Source: Clostridium sp. (GTDB lineage: Bacteria; Bacillota; Clostridia; Lachnospirales; Lachnospiraceae). Taken from it: DNA of 54,368 bases. Position 1 is the stretch's first letter. Each line of letters starts with the position of its first letter. Of the stretch, positions 16,500 to 26,265 are shown one piece after another. The stretch covers positions 1 through 54,368 of the forward strand of contig JAMPFS010000017.1 of NCBI GenBank assembly GCA_023664325.1, written 5' to 3'. The notes beneath the pieces are model-generated. The model was not told the origin of the DNA and did no database searches. It saw only the letters and a program-made list of their open reading frames with translations. The translations under genes were made by a program, and so were the position numbers.

Positions 16500-18621
16500 G
16501 TTCCGGCACCTCCGTTTCCTCATCTAATCCAAGTTCCTTTGCGGACATCTGGGAACGGGCAATCTGCCTGTACACCTCGCAGTTTCCAAGCAGCTCCCTA
16601 TGTGTTCCCGCCCCCACAATTTTTCCGTCATCCAACACAAGAATCCGGTCAGCATGCAAAATCGTGCTGACCCGCTGCGCCACAATCAAAACCGTGCTTT
16701 CCCTGACCTTAGATGCCAGCGCCTTTCGCAGTGCGGCATCTGTCTTCATATCAAGCGCAGAAAAGCTGTCATCCAACACAAAAATCTTTGTTTTTTTTAC
16801 GATTGCCCTTGCTATGGCAAGACGCTGCTTCTGCCCGCCGGATACATTACTTCCACCCTGGGCAATCGGACTGTCATACCCCTTTTCTTTGCTGTCTATA
16901 AACTCTTTTGCCTGGGCAATCGCTGCCGCTTCTTCCATCTCTGCCAAAGAAGCATTTTGATTGCCAAACCGCAAATTGCTGGCAATCGTTCCTGAAAAAA
17001 GCACTGCCTGTTGTGGCACAAATCCGATTTCACTGCGTAAAACTCCCAGCGGAATTTCACGGATATCCTGCCCATCTATGGCAATCCTTCCACCCGTCAC
17101 ATCATAAAGCCTGGGAATCAGATTCACCAAAGTGGATTTTCCACAACCGGTACTTCCAATAACCGCTGTAATCTGTCCGGGCTTTGCAGTAAAGCTGATA
17201 TCTGACAGCACATCCTCCTCTGCCCCCGGATAGCAGAAATTTACATGTTCAAAGGAAAGAACGCCATCCTGTTTGTCAATCCCTGAAAACTGCTCTATAT
17301 CCCTTATGGATATTTCCGTATCAATAACCTCCCGGATACGTTCTGCTGCCACACCGGCTCTCGGCAGCATAATCGACAGCATGGTAAGCATCAGGAAAGA
17401 CATAACGATCTGCATTGCATAGGTAATAAATGCTGTCATGGAACCCACCTGCAAAAGCCCTTCATCAATCCTGTGAGCCGCCACCCACACAATTAAAATA
17501 TCAATGGCATACATAATTGTCATCATTCCCGGCATCATCAAATTCATAACACGGTTCGTAAACAGCTGGTTTTTCATCAGGTTCCGGTTTGCTTCGTCAA
17601 ACCGTTCCTCCTCTTTCCTCTCCCTGCCAAAAGCGCGAATCACGCTCAGCCCGGTGACAATCTCACGGGAAACAAGGTTTAGGGCATCCACCAGCTTCTG
17701 CATCATTTTAAACTTTGGCATTGTCACACTCATAAGCGCCATTACCATGCCCACGATTAAAAGAACCGCCAGCCCGATAATCCAGCCCATCCCTGCCCCG
17801 GTCTGTATCACTTTTATCACGCCACCGATACCAATAATCGGGGCATATAATACGATACGCAGCAGCATAACCGTAACCATCTGAATCTGCTGTACATCAT
17901 TCGTGCTGCGTGTAATCAGGGATGCAGTCGAAAAATGATCCATCTCAGCGTTTGTAAATCCAATCACTTTGTGAAATACTTTTTCTCTGAGATCCCGCCC
18001 TACACCGGCGCCCACTCTGGCTGCCAGCAGCGATTCCAGAATGGAAACAATTCCCATCAGCAGCGCCAGCAGCAGCATTTTTCCACCCTCCGTCCGAAGA
18101 TAGCCGGTCTGCTTTTTATCCATATCGACTCCCGCTTCTTTTTCCCGCGCAACAGCCCATGCCACCCCCATAGAATGCAGGGTATTATCACCGCTCATAG
18201 CCGACATATCCCAAAGTTCTGTTCGCAAAGCATCCGCAGCATTTTCATCCACCATCCCCGCATCTTTCATATCCCGAAAACGGCTTCCAACCAGTATTGC
18301 CGTAATCAAAGAAGAATCTAATTTTTCTAATTCTGCCTCCGGTAAATCCTTACGCACATAACAATCTGCCTGTTCTTCATAGCAGCCCTCAAATGCCCTG
18401 CGCTCCTCCTGATTCATAAACAAAATCGCATAGTCATACTCTGTCTTTAAAATCCGTTCCGGTAAAATATGCTCCATGCCGCTATCCTGGATTCCCACAT
18501 CAATGATATCCGATGTGTACTGCGGCAATGCCAAATCACAATATGCCTGAATCACCAGCAGCAAAAAAATCAGCAAAACCGCTTTCCAGTATTTACCCAG
18601 GTTTTTAAAAATCTGAATCAT
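16489..18621 (-). CDS. ABC exporter half-transporter with large external insertion, degenerate-site partner
   Basis: 710 aa, about 130 residues longer than its relatives. The extra part lies between membrane helices 1 and 2 (about 50-185), is charged and contains two Cys, and should be outside the cell. The nucleotide-binding domain has Walker A GSTGCGKST, signature VSGGQKQR, Walker B FVLDDSFSALD (Asp for Glu) and VAQRVST (Gln for the switch His): the degenerate half of a heterodimer. It is the first gene of the exporter/MarR operon, 121 nt after the -10. The insertion might contact a substrate or wall component; that is inference. Confidence 0.92.
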   Translation of the reverse strand: MIQIFKNLGKYWKAVLLIFLLLVIQAYCDLALPQYTSDIIDVGIQDSGMEHILPERILKTEYDYAILFMNQEERRAFEGCYEEQADCYVRKDLPEAELEKLDSSLITAILVGSRFRDMKDAGMVDENAADALRTELWDMSAMSGDNTLHSMGVAWAVAREKEAGVDMDKKQTGYLRTEGGKMLLLALLMGIVSILESLLAARVGAGVGRDLREKVFHKVIGFTNAEMDHFSTASLITRSTNDVQQIQMVTVMLLRIVLYAPIIGIGGVIKVIQTGAGMGWIIGLAVLLIVGMVMALMSVTMPKFKMMQKLVDALNLVSREIVTGLSVIRAFGRERKEEERFDEANRNLMKNQLFTNRVMNLMMPGMMTIMYAIDILIVWVAAHRIDEGLLQVGSMTAFITYAMQIVMSFLMLTMLSIMLPRAGVAAERIREVIDTEISIRDIEQFSGIDKQDGVLSFEHVNFCYPGAEEDVLSDISFTAKPGQITAVIGSTGCGKSTLVNLIPRLYDVTGGRIAIDGQDIREIPLGVLRSEIGFVPQQAVLFSGTIASNLRFGNQNASLAEMEEAAAIAQAKEFIDSKEKGYDSPIAQGGSNVSGGQKQRLAIARAIVKKTKIFVLDDSFSALDMKTDAALRKALASKVRESTVLIVAQRVSTILHADRILVLDDGKIVGAGTHRELLGNCEVYRQIARSQMSAKELGLDEETEVPEHGE

Positions 18622-18693
18622 CTTCCCTGTTCCTTCCTGATATATGGATGTTATCTGATAAGTAAATATTCCCTGTTAGCTCCATACAGCGCA

Positions 18694-18771
18694 AAAATGT
18701 TCACCACTGAACAGTTCATGTTGAAACTGTTCGGTAGTGAACATTTTACTACCATAATCTGCTACTTTCAA
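18694..18771 (-). promoter_or_regulatory. Promoter with twin palindromic operators heading the exporter/MarR operon
   Basis: Reverse strand: -35 TTGAAA (18766-18771), 17-nt spacer, -10 TAAAAT (18743-18748). Directly downstream are two 16-bp palindromes, TGTTCGGTAGTGAACA (18728-18743, touching the -10) and TGTTCACCACTGAACA (18698-18713), 30 bp apart. Together they form a 54-bp near-perfect dyad (arms 18694-18716 and 18725-18747, 21 of 23 paired). Position and form fit MarR repression. Confidence 0.82.
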
Positions 18772-18816
18772 GCAGCAATTGCATTTTTCACAATATCGTC
18801 ACATTTCGGATGGGAT

Positions 18817-21588
18817 TTATATAATCTCCACCCTGCTGCCGCCCACCCTGTCTTTGGTAACCACAATCTGCTTGTCAATCCGCTGCTCCAATTCCTTAAT
18901 ATGGGAAATAATTCCCACTAACCGGTTCCCTTCTGTCAATCCGGAAAGCACCTCGATTGCCTTTGAAAGCATCTCATCATCCAAAGAGCCAAAACCTTCA
19001 TCCACAAACATGGTGTCAAGCCGGATGCCCCCTGTTCCCATCTGGATTTCATCGGACAACCCAAGGGCAAGGGCAAGGGATGCCATAAATGCCTCGCCAC
19101 CGGATAAGGTCTGAACACTTCTCACACTTCCGTTATAGTGATCCCTGATATCCAGTTCCAGTCCTGACTGGCTTTTCTGATTGCTCGCCCCTTTTTTCCG
19201 GATCAGCTCATACTGCCCGCCCGTCATATTTAAAAGCCTTCTGTTTGCCCGGTTTAAAACCCTGTCAAAATAAGACATCTGAATAAAGGTTTCCAGCATA
19301 ATCTTATCCTTACCCCGGAGCATGCCATTTGCTGTATCCGATAAGCTCAAAACCCTTCGATAATGGTTCTCTGCTGTCAGGAGTTTCTCCCATTGCGAAA
19401 GAACCCGCCCAAAAGCCTCCTCATTGTTGCGGTACCGCCGATGAAACTGTGCTTTCTGTTCCTCCATATTCTGCTTTTGGAGCGTCACGACACTGCGTAA
19501 ATCCTGTAACTCTTCCAGTGTTTGCTCCTGCCCTTTGGCAAGCTGTAATTCCAAAGTCTGCTTCTTTGCTTTCTGCTCCGTCAGCCTGTTCTCATAATCC
19601 GCCAGTCTTTTCACAGCCATTTCCTGATCCTTGAGCAGTTTTTGTTTGTCCTCTTCCAGTGTTTTCATCGCCTGTCTTGCAGCCTGCTCACTTTCGTAAA
19701 ACAGCCCTTTTTTCAGGGCTTCCAATTGGCTTAAAATATACTCCCTGTCTTTTTGCCAAACGGTCTGCTGTTCTTTCCCCTCCTGAAAGCGCTGCTCCTG
19801 CTCCCTCTGCTTTTCAGTCATATGCGGAAGTTCACCTGCCGCCTTCTCATATTCCTGCTCCCCTTTTTTATATGCCGCAATCTGCTGATCCATCTCATCC
19901 AGTTTCACCGAAACATTTTGCATACTCTGCGCTGTCATTTTCTCCCTGTCAGAGAAATCCTCACCCTCAAACAATTTCCGGCATAATGTCTCTGCATTTT
20001 GCTGCAAATGTGTGCATTCCGCATACAGTCTTTCCGCATACAGCCCGGCTTTCTTTGCCTCCTGCTCCTTTTGCTCCACCGCAGCCTTCACCTCATCCAG
20101 TTCTTCCCTTGTACAGATCGCTTCCGCCAGTACAGCAGGATTTGGATGTGACAGCGAACCACACACCGGGCAGGGCATGCCCTCCTGCAAATCCTGTGCC
20201 AAAAGCCCTGCCTGTGCCTTTAAAAAAGTATCATGAAGCTGTTGGTATTTTGCATTTTCCCGTGCATGTTCCTCCAAACTCTTCTGAAGCCTCTCCTGCG
20301 CATGCCGCAGTTCCTTCTGCTGCCTTATAAGCTGTCCTGACTGTTTCTCCAATTCCTTCAGCTCCGCCTGCCGTCTCAGCAGTTTTTCCCTTTCATTCTC
20401 TGCCTGAACACGAAGCTTCCCATCATCCTTTTTCTTCTCCTTTGCCGCTTCAAACTGCCGGATTGCCTTCTTCGTATCTTCCAATTCCTGTTTCCACTTT
20501 TCAAGATTATCCATATGCCGCTGCAACTGCCTGTCAGCCTCCTCCTGCTTTTTCACAAGCCCGGTCTGCTGCGCATAGGAGCCAAGCGAACCTTCAATCT
20601 GTATATATTTCGCAGTGAGGATATCACATTTCTCTGCCTCCTCGTCAGCATGTTTTTTTTCATCCACAAGCTGTTGATGTTTTTCTGCGGACTCCTCCAA
20701 AAATTTCCCGACTGCGGCAAGCTCCTGCCTTGCCTGCGCCAGATTTGCCGCTGCACCGATTTTTTCATTGAGCGCGGCAAGTTCCTTTTCTTTTTCCGTT
20801 ACCTGTTTTTCACACTCTGCTAATTCGGTCTCCTGTTCTTGCAAAATATCCCTTAACAGCCCTTCAAATGTCTCTTTATCCACTAACTCTTTGCGCTGCT
20901 GTAATGCAGCTAACTCCCGGGCATAAGGACTTGCCTCCCCGCAGGAAATCCCCTCTATGGACTGTAGGGTACGCTGTTTTAATTCTGCATATTCTTTGTA
21001 ACGGGATCTCGCCTCCTCACTTAACCGCTGCTGTAATACCTTGTAATTCTCCGTATGGAAAAGATTGCGAAATATCGCCTCCTTATCCGTTGTTTCCGCT
21101 AACAGAAAACGCCGGAATTCACCCTGGGCAAGCATCGCAATCTGCGTAAACTGGTTGCGGTCAAGACCAATCATTTCCACAATCTGCCTTGTAACCTCGG
21201 ATGTCTTAGTAACCGGCTGGCGGTCATCCGGAAAAATCAGTTCTGCCTTAGCCGCCTGAGTTGTCATGCCCTCGCCCCGCTCTTTCGGTCTTGCGTATTC
21301 CGGGCATCTCCACACCGTATACACTTTTCCGTTATACGAAAAAGAAAGCTCAACAAAGGTCTTTGTCTCCGGCGCCGCATATTTACTGCGGAACATTGTA
21401 CTCTCCCTGTATTCACCACTTGCCTCGCCGTACAGCGCAAACGTAATGGCATCAAAAATCGTTGTCTTTCCTGCACCCGTATCCCCGGTAATCAGATAAA
21501 GACCTTTCGATCCAAGCTTTCTAAAATCAATAACTGTCTCCTTTGCAAACGGTCCAAATGCGGATAATGTCATTTTCTCCGGTCTCAC
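18817..21588 (-). CDS. sbcC: Nuclease SbcCD subunit C
   Basis: 923 aa SMC-like ATPase. Walker A GDTGAGKTT near the N-terminus, two long coiled-coil arms, a zinc hook with Cys473-Pro-Val-Cys476 at the apex, then the signature LSGGEAFMASLALALG and Walker B MFVDEGFGSLD at the C-terminus. With SbcD it forms the Mre11/Rad50-type complex that cuts hairpins and blocked DNA ends. It starts 4 nt after the sbcD stop, a typical sbcDC operon. Confidence 0.96.
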   Translation of the reverse strand: MRPEKMTLSAFGPFAKETVIDFRKLGSKGLYLITGDTGAGKTTIFDAITFALYGEASGEYRESTMFRSKYAAPETKTFVELSFSYNGKVYTVWRCPEYARPKERGEGMTTQAAKAELIFPDDRQPVTKTSEVTRQIVEMIGLDRNQFTQIAMLAQGEFRRFLLAETTDKEAIFRNLFHTENYKVLQQRLSEEARSRYKEYAELKQRTLQSIEGISCGEASPYARELAALQQRKELVDKETFEGLLRDILQEQETELAECEKQVTEKEKELAALNEKIGAAANLAQARQELAAVGKFLEESAEKHQQLVDEKKHADEEAEKCDILTAKYIQIEGSLGSYAQQTGLVKKQEEADRQLQRHMDNLEKWKQELEDTKKAIRQFEAAKEKKKDDGKLRVQAENEREKLLRRQAELKELEKQSGQLIRQQKELRHAQERLQKSLEEHARENAKYQQLHDTFLKAQAGLLAQDLQEGMPCPVCGSLSHPNPAVLAEAICTREELDEVKAAVEQKEQEAKKAGLYAERLYAECTHLQQNAETLCRKLFEGEDFSDREKMTAQSMQNVSVKLDEMDQQIAAYKKGEQEYEKAAGELPHMTEKQREQEQRFQEGKEQQTVWQKDREYILSQLEALKKGLFYESEQAARQAMKTLEEDKQKLLKDQEMAVKRLADYENRLTEQKAKKQTLELQLAKGQEQTLEELQDLRSVVTLQKQNMEEQKAQFHRRYRNNEEAFGRVLSQWEKLLTAENHYRRVLSLSDTANGMLRGKDKIMLETFIQMSYFDRVLNRANRRLLNMTGGQYELIRKKGASNQKSQSGLELDIRDHYNGSVRSVQTLSGGEAFMASLALALGLSDEIQMGTGGIRLDTMFVDEGFGSLDDEMLSKAIEVLSGLTEGNRLVGIISHIKELEQRIDKQIVVTKDRVGGSRVEII

Positions 21589-21592
21589 ACTG

Positions 21593-22762
21593 TCACCCCC
21601 AAATCCTCTCTATCAAATCTGTCACAAGCTTTTTCTGCTCCTCTGTCATGGGCTGGTTATTCTGCACCTCAAAAAATTCCTCAAAATAAGTCTGGGGCTG
21701 TTTATCTTCCTTCCAATCCGCATCTTCCACATGCTGTGTGAACCGGGTTCTTTCATTGTCATATTGCAGCTTCATAATGTTGGGATAAACGGTTCGCAGC
21801 TTTCCCAATGCATCCGTAACCTCTTCCTCATCCTTTAAAATGACCTTCAGATAATCCTCTGTATTGCTATTCTTATAAAAATCCCTGGACATCAACTGTT
21901 CATAGGTGCCTTCTATCTGCCGCATATCCCTTAACGGCTTCACCGGAATAGTCTCAATCGAAATATTTCCCTTCTCCCTCATTTCCAAAATCGTAACCGA
22001 CTTCTTATGCGCACACTCCGAAAAGGAATACTTCAGCAAAGTGCCTGCATACCGAACCTCCTCCCTGCCTGCCTTCTGCGGTCCATGTAAATGACCGAGC
22101 GCCACATAGTCAAAATCATCAAACAGCTCGGCATCAATGTTATCCAGCCCACCAACATAGATTTCTTCTGAATCACAGCGTTTTGCCCCTGTAACCATCT
22201 GATGCGCAAGCAAAATGTTACGGTCATTTTTCTGAATCTCCGCTCTCTCCAATACTGCGGCAACCGCATCCTGATAAGTGGCAATGGCATCCGATTCATC
22301 CTTTACGGACTGCTCCTCCTGAAGCAATGCACGTCTCACATTGACAGGTTTGATGAACGGAAGCATGTAGATATGAAGCTTTCCGTACGCATCCTCAAGT
22401 GTGACAGAATGCAGCGTACCGTCATAAACCGATTCTACATAAACCCCGCTTGTCCGCAATAAATGCGCGCCAAATGCCAGACGTTCACCACTGTCATGGT
22501 TCCCACTCACCATGTAGATGGGAAGCTTCCTGTTCGCCAATTGTGTCAGAAACCAGTCCAGCAGTTGTACTGCCTCTGCTGCCGGAACCGGCTTATCATA
22601 AACATCCCCCGCAATCAGCACGCCATCCAGACCCTTCCCGTCTGCCATCTGCCAATCTGCCAACTGCAAAACCTGTTCCAGTACATATCGCTGATCCTCA
22701 ATCATGGAAAATTCATTTACCCGTTTTCCTATATGTAAATCCGCTAAATGTATAAAATGCAT
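21593..22762 (-). CDS. sbcD: Nuclease SbcCD subunit D
   Basis: 389 aa Mre11-like phosphoesterase. Metal-binding motifs in order: HLADLHIG at the N-terminus (D-x-H), GDVYDK, SGNHDSG, then LAHQMV and ALGHLHGP. It supplies the Mn-dependent nuclease active sites of SbcCD. Upstream gene of the pair with sbcC, and 48 nt downstream of another phosphoesterase, with which it may be co-transcribed. Confidence 0.96.
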   Translation of the reverse strand: MHFIHLADLHIGKRVNEFSMIEDQRYVLEQVLQLADWQMADGKGLDGVLIAGDVYDKPVPAAEAVQLLDWFLTQLANRKLPIYMVSGNHDSGERLAFGAHLLRTSGVYVESVYDGTLHSVTLEDAYGKLHIYMLPFIKPVNVRRALLQEEQSVKDESDAIATYQDAVAAVLERAEIQKNDRNILLAHQMVTGAKRCDSEEIYVGGLDNIDAELFDDFDYVALGHLHGPQKAGREEVRYAGTLLKYSFSECAHKKSVTILEMREKGNISIETIPVKPLRDMRQIEGTYEQLMSRDFYKNSNTEDYLKVILKDEEEVTDALGKLRTVYPNIMKLQYDNERTRFTQHVEDADWKEDKQPQTYFEEFFEVQNNQPMTEEQKKLVTDLIERIWG

Positions 22763-22810
22763 ATCTGACTCCTTATTTTATCTATATCATCCCATGCCAC
22801 GGTACAATTC

Positions 22811-23446
22811 TTATAACTGTTCTGTTCCATGTAAAAGTTCCCTCCGTTTTGCATCATTTAAAATCCATTCATCCAGAGTCAGCGGTTCATAATCGGAATA
22901 CATGCAAAAACAATTGATGAGATTACATGGAATGCTTCGTTCAGCGCCATTCTTATCCTTGACTACACTGCTTTCCGTGATTGCCCGGAACTGCTCTAAC
23001 AAACGCTGGTCATAAGTATCATGCACATGTCCATGCAGCATATAGACTTTCGGCTTTCCCTCCTGATCCATCCGGTACTGACCGTTATAACAGACAATCG
23101 GATAATGGCAAAGAACCACCTTTCTTTTATTATCATAAATCTCCGCATAAGATTTCACCCATATGAAACGATTACGGTTAAAGTTTTTATTTCCCACAAA
23201 ATGATCGTGATTTCCGTAGATTAAATATAACTGCCCCTGGAGACGCTCTAACATCTCATTTGCCTTTTCTGCCTTTCCCCAGCAAAAATCCCCTAAAATT
23301 ACAACTTCATCATTTTGACGGACTTTTGCATTCCACTTCTGAATCATGTATTCATTCATCATCTCCACCGTCTCAAACCCACGGTGATCCATCTTATTCA
23401 GTATTCTTTCATGGTAAAAATGCGTATCTGCAATATAATATCTCAT
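22811..23446 (-). CDS. Metallophosphoesterase, calcineurin-like, single domain
   Basis: 211 aa from the ATG at 23446, chosen for the AAAGGAGAG site just upstream and because the family begins directly with the first metal motif (MRYYIADTHF). Other motifs: GDFCWG, YGNHDH, LCHYP and HGHVHD, all five metal/phosphate blocks of the calcineurin-like fold. Close in form to small bacterial phosphoesterases of unknown substrate, sometimes carried by phages. Located before sbcD on the same strand. Confidence 0.88.
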   Translation of the reverse strand: MRYYIADTHFYHERILNKMDHRGFETVEMMNEYMIQKWNAKVRQNDEVVILGDFCWGKAEKANEMLERLQGQLYLIYGNHDHFVGNKNFNRNRFIWVKSYAEIYDNKRKVVLCHYPIVCYNGQYRMDQEGKPKVYMLHGHVHDTYDQRLLEQFRAITESSVVKDKNGAERSIPCNLINCFCMYSDYEPLTLDEWILNDAKRRELLHGTEQL

Positions 23447-23612
23447 ATTCTCTCCTTTTGTATATATGACTGGCGACTGTAAGACTCTGTCCAATTATCA
23501 TTCATTATAACTGATTTTGTTTGATTTAACAATGGAGCAAAAAGCATATATTCATGAGTGGTATTATGGTAATATTTTCAAACGGCAGACATATATTATC
23601 TGTAAAATGTCA

Positions 23613-23662
23613 GGCGATTGCGAAACTCCTGAATTTTGGAAATCGAGAGTTTCGCAATCGCC
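23613..23662. repeat. Perfect 16-bp inverted repeat before the muramidase gene
   Basis: GGCGATTGCGAAACTC (23613-23628) and its exact reverse complement (23647-23662), with an 18-nt loop. It lies 23 nt before the muramidase start, so the stem would be in the mRNA leader. The core GCGAAACTC recurs at 40070-40078 and its complement at 40333-40341, which suggests a dispersed repeat family rather than a plain terminator. Confidence 0.75.
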
Positions 23663-23684
23663 TATGTAAAAGGAGCATCAGATT

Positions 23685-24335
23685 ATGAACAGACACACAG
23701 CATTACAGGGCATTGATGTGAGCAGTTGGCAGGGAAAAATTGATTTTGAGCGGGTGAAAGCAGACGGAATCCGAATCGTCTATATCAAGGCAACCCAGGG
23801 AACAAATTATGTCGATCCCGACTTCGAGCGAAATTACAGGGATGCCGAAAAAGAAAGGCTTGCAATAGGATTTTATCACTATGTAACCGCCCGCAATATA
23901 AATGAAGCAAGAGAGGAGGCAAGATTTTTTGCTTCCCATATTCATGACAAAGTACAACACGCAAGACCGGCAATGGATTTTGAAGTGTTTGATGATTTAA
24001 CCAGAAGCGAAATCAGAGAAATTGCGCTTCACTTTTTAGCTACCCTGGAGGCAGAAACCCGACAAAAACCGGTTATATATACAGATGCCTCGAATGCATC
24101 CGGCACCTTTGCGGATGACCGCCTCCGGGAATACCGGCTATGGATTGCCGATTATGGCGTAATACGTCCCGACATGGAAAATCCCTGGCGAGCATGGAGC
24201 GGATGGCAGTTTACTGACCGTGGCAGGGTAAATGGCATTGCCGGGGATGTCGACCGCGATTACTTCCGCCGTGAAATTTTAACAGATATTCCGGTATGTT
24301 CCTGTGAGTACAATACCACAAGTGACACTCTATAA
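23685..24335 (+). CDS. Glycoside hydrolase family 25 lysozyme-type muramidase
   Basis: 216 aa, nearly all one GH25 domain: GIDVSSWQGKIDFERVK at the start with the conserved Asp, then the catalytic DFE triad in AMDFEVF, later PVIYTDAS and a final WQFTDRGRVNGI-type strand with DVDRDYF. GH25 enzymes cut N-acetylmuramyl links in peptidoglycan. There is no signal peptide, membrane segment or wall-binding repeat. So it either leaves by lysis or a holin, or acts another way. Start follows an AAAGGAGC site. A stand-alone gene with its own terminator. Confidence 0.92.
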   Translation: MNRHTALQGIDVSSWQGKIDFERVKADGIRIVYIKATQGTNYVDPDFERNYRDAEKERLAIGFYHYVTARNINEAREEARFFASHIHDKVQHARPAMDFEVFDDLTRSEIREIALHFLATLEAETRQKPVIYTDASNASGTFADDRLREYRLWIADYGVIRPDMENPWRAWSGWQFTDRGRVNGIAGDVDRDYFRREILTDIPVCSCEYNTTSDTL

Positions 24336-24381
24336 CTCATTCCATAGGAAAAATCCTTACTAAAGCAACGCCCAAAAATAA

Positions 24382-24418
24382 CCTGCCCGGACACATATGT
24401 GAGGGCAGGCTATTTTTT
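24382..24418 (+). terminator. Rho-independent terminator after the muramidase gene
   Basis: Stem CCTGCCC / GGGCAGG (24382-24388 and 24403-24409) with a run of six T (24413-24418). Points rightward, so it serves the muramidase gene; the anti-sigma gene converges from the other side. Confidence 0.82.
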
Positions 24419-24425
24419 GCCGTCT

Positions 24426-25622
24426 CTATTGCAGTTTTACTTCATATAGATTATCCTCTGTTACGGAATCCGTTGTTCCCGGATACGATTTCCAAAACAG
24501 CAGGCTTTCCACCTGATCGACATCCAAAATGCGATTCGTATTCATTATCACTTGCACCCGGCTGCTGTCATCATCCATATATCCCATAGATCCTCCCTCC
24601 ATAAGATATGGATACATGGTTCCGTCTTTTAAGCGGACACCAGATAATTCCGGTACCTCTTCATAAGTAACAGCCTCATATTCCATTCCCGTTGCCTCAT
24701 CTATTGCCGGTTCTGTCGTTTCCTTATATGGAAAATCAAACTCGACACGAATGGAAACCGGAGAAATTTCTGCACTCAGTACAGTTGCTCCTGTATCACC
24801 CAGCGCTTCATTGCACTGCGCTCTGTAAATTTCATCACTGCCGGTCAATGTCCAATCAAATGCCCAATTTCCTTCTACATCCGCCACAACTTCTCCGGAC
24901 TTATCTGACGAGTATGTGCCAAGACCGGAAAACTCTATATGAACCGAATTATCCAAAAAATACCCTTTATCATGTGTTGCAGACATTATATAATGATATT
25001 CCAGACTTCCATCTTCCTGGCTATAGCAAAATACATAGTCGCCGTTTTCATCCTCCGGGATTGGCGAACCATCTGGCATTTGATATTTTCCGTCTGCTCC
25101 TCTGACAAGACCATTGTAAAAATAACCCCCCGCCATGTCTACTTTATCTTCTTCCTCGTCACCCACATGGGCAATTGTCTGTTGAAACTCCGGCTGTTCA
25201 CCCTCCGGAACTTCATATCCTTCCACCTTAAAAGACAAGTAGGCAAAATAGTCATCCACAATACTCTGCTCCAAAGTTACCGTGACACCTTCATCCTCGA
25301 CGGACAGATTCGGAAAATCTGTCAGACCGGATTCTTCAATCTGTGATTTCTGCTCCTCCGGCACCTGGAATTGCTGTTCAAGTCCTTTACTCCAATGAAG
25401 ATATGCTACCGCCCCTGCGGTAATGGCGCTAAATGTCAGCAGACCAACCGCAGCACAGGCAGCAAACCGTCTTGCGCCTTTCTGATAATTTTTACTTCCC
25501 CTTGAAAATGATATATCTCCTGCTTCCTGATGAATTTTTGCAAATGCCGCATCCGCGCTTTGTAACACAATCTCAGGAATTTCTACTTCTGCCTTTAATT
25601 GATTAATTGTATTCTGATCCAT
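24426..25622 (-). CDS. Membrane anti-sigma factor, DUF4179 type
   Basis: 398 aa: a 60-residue cytoplasmic N-terminus, one membrane segment (AACAAVGLLTFSAITAGAVAYL, split by no proline; about 53-74), and a large outside domain beginning about residue 100 with the SVEDEGVTVTLEQSIVDDYFAY block seen in DUF4179 proteins. Such proteins hold an ECF sigma factor at the membrane until a signal arrives. Located 54 nt after the sigma gene on the same strand. It differs clearly in sequence from the second such protein at 48391-49560, so the two probably sense different things. Confidence 0.85.
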   Translation of the reverse strand: MDQNTINQLKAEVEIPEIVLQSADAAFAKIHQEAGDISFSRGSKNYQKGARRFAACAAVGLLTFSAITAGAVAYLHWSKGLEQQFQVPEEQKSQIEESGLTDFPNLSVEDEGVTVTLEQSIVDDYFAYLSFKVEGYEVPEGEQPEFQQTIAHVGDEEEDKVDMAGGYFYNGLVRGADGKYQMPDGSPIPEDENGDYVFCYSQEDGSLEYHYIMSATHDKGYFLDNSVHIEFSGLGTYSSDKSGEVVADVEGNWAFDWTLTGSDEIYRAQCNEALGDTGATVLSAEISPVSIRVEFDFPYKETTEPAIDEATGMEYEAVTYEEVPELSGVRLKDGTMYPYLMEGGSMGYMDDDSSRVQVIMNTNRILDVDQVESLLFWKSYPGTTDSVTEDNLYEVKLQ

Positions 25623-25676
25623 AAGCTGCTCCTTTCTGAAAACTCCTTGCTATCCTTTTTATTCTCTCAAACGGTT

Positions 25677-26207
25677 TTACAGCACCTGCCCGCTTCGCAG
25701 TGAAATTTGATAAAGATCCGCAACCTTCGCCCTTGCCCTCGCAAGCCGGGTTCGCACCGTTGCCTCAGGGAGTTCTAAAATCCGGCTGATTTCTTTTGTC
25801 TTAAAACCTTCCACATAGTAAAGAATAATCACCAGCCGATATTTTTCATCTAACGACTCCAATGTCTCATTCCACTCCACATTTTCAAATTCAAAATTTT
25901 GTGCTGTCTCCACTTCCGGTACGTCTTCATAAAAAGAAACCATCTGTTTCTTCCGCAATATATCGTTGCATTTATTCACAAGAATTCTGGTAAGCCATGT
26001 CCGAAAGCCTGATACTTTCCGAAGCTGGCTGATTTTCTCCCAACAGGTAAGAATTGTTTCCTGTATGGCATCTGCAATATCCTCATCACAGTAGAGAACT
26101 GCTCTTGCTGTCTTGTACATCAATTGCATATGCGACTCTATCAGCTCAGTAAATGCATCCGCATCCTGCTTCTGCGCTTTCTTAATCAAGTGACCCATGT
26201 CCTCCAT
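25677..26207 (-). CDS. ECF-type RNA polymerase sigma factor
   Basis: 176 aa from the ATG at 26207, which has AAGGAGG at the right distance; the open frame runs 49 codons further without support. Region 2 is ADAFTELIESHMQLMYKTAR through IADAIQETILTCW; region 4 is YRLVIILYYVEGFKTKEI with the helix-turn-helix ISRILELPEATVRTRLARAR. Paired with the DUF4179 anti-sigma gene downstream. Its leader contains two palindromes. Confidence 0.92.
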   Translation of the reverse strand: MEDMGHLIKKAQKQDADAFTELIESHMQLMYKTARAVLYCDEDIADAIQETILTCWEKISQLRKVSGFRTWLTRILVNKCNDILRKKQMVSFYEDVPEVETAQNFEFENVEWNETLESLDEKYRLVIILYYVEGFKTKEISRILELPEATVRTRLARARAKVADLYQISLRSGQVL

Positions 26208-26265
26208 AATATCCTCCTTCCGGTATAAATAATGTGATCCATTTGTAATACATTCAAATAGTATC

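Noticed and set aside
22811..24335. Prophage remnant (phosphoesterase plus muramidase)
   Set aside because: The two genes are on opposite strands, with ordinary sbcCD and sigma-factor neighbours and no structural, holin or integrase genes.
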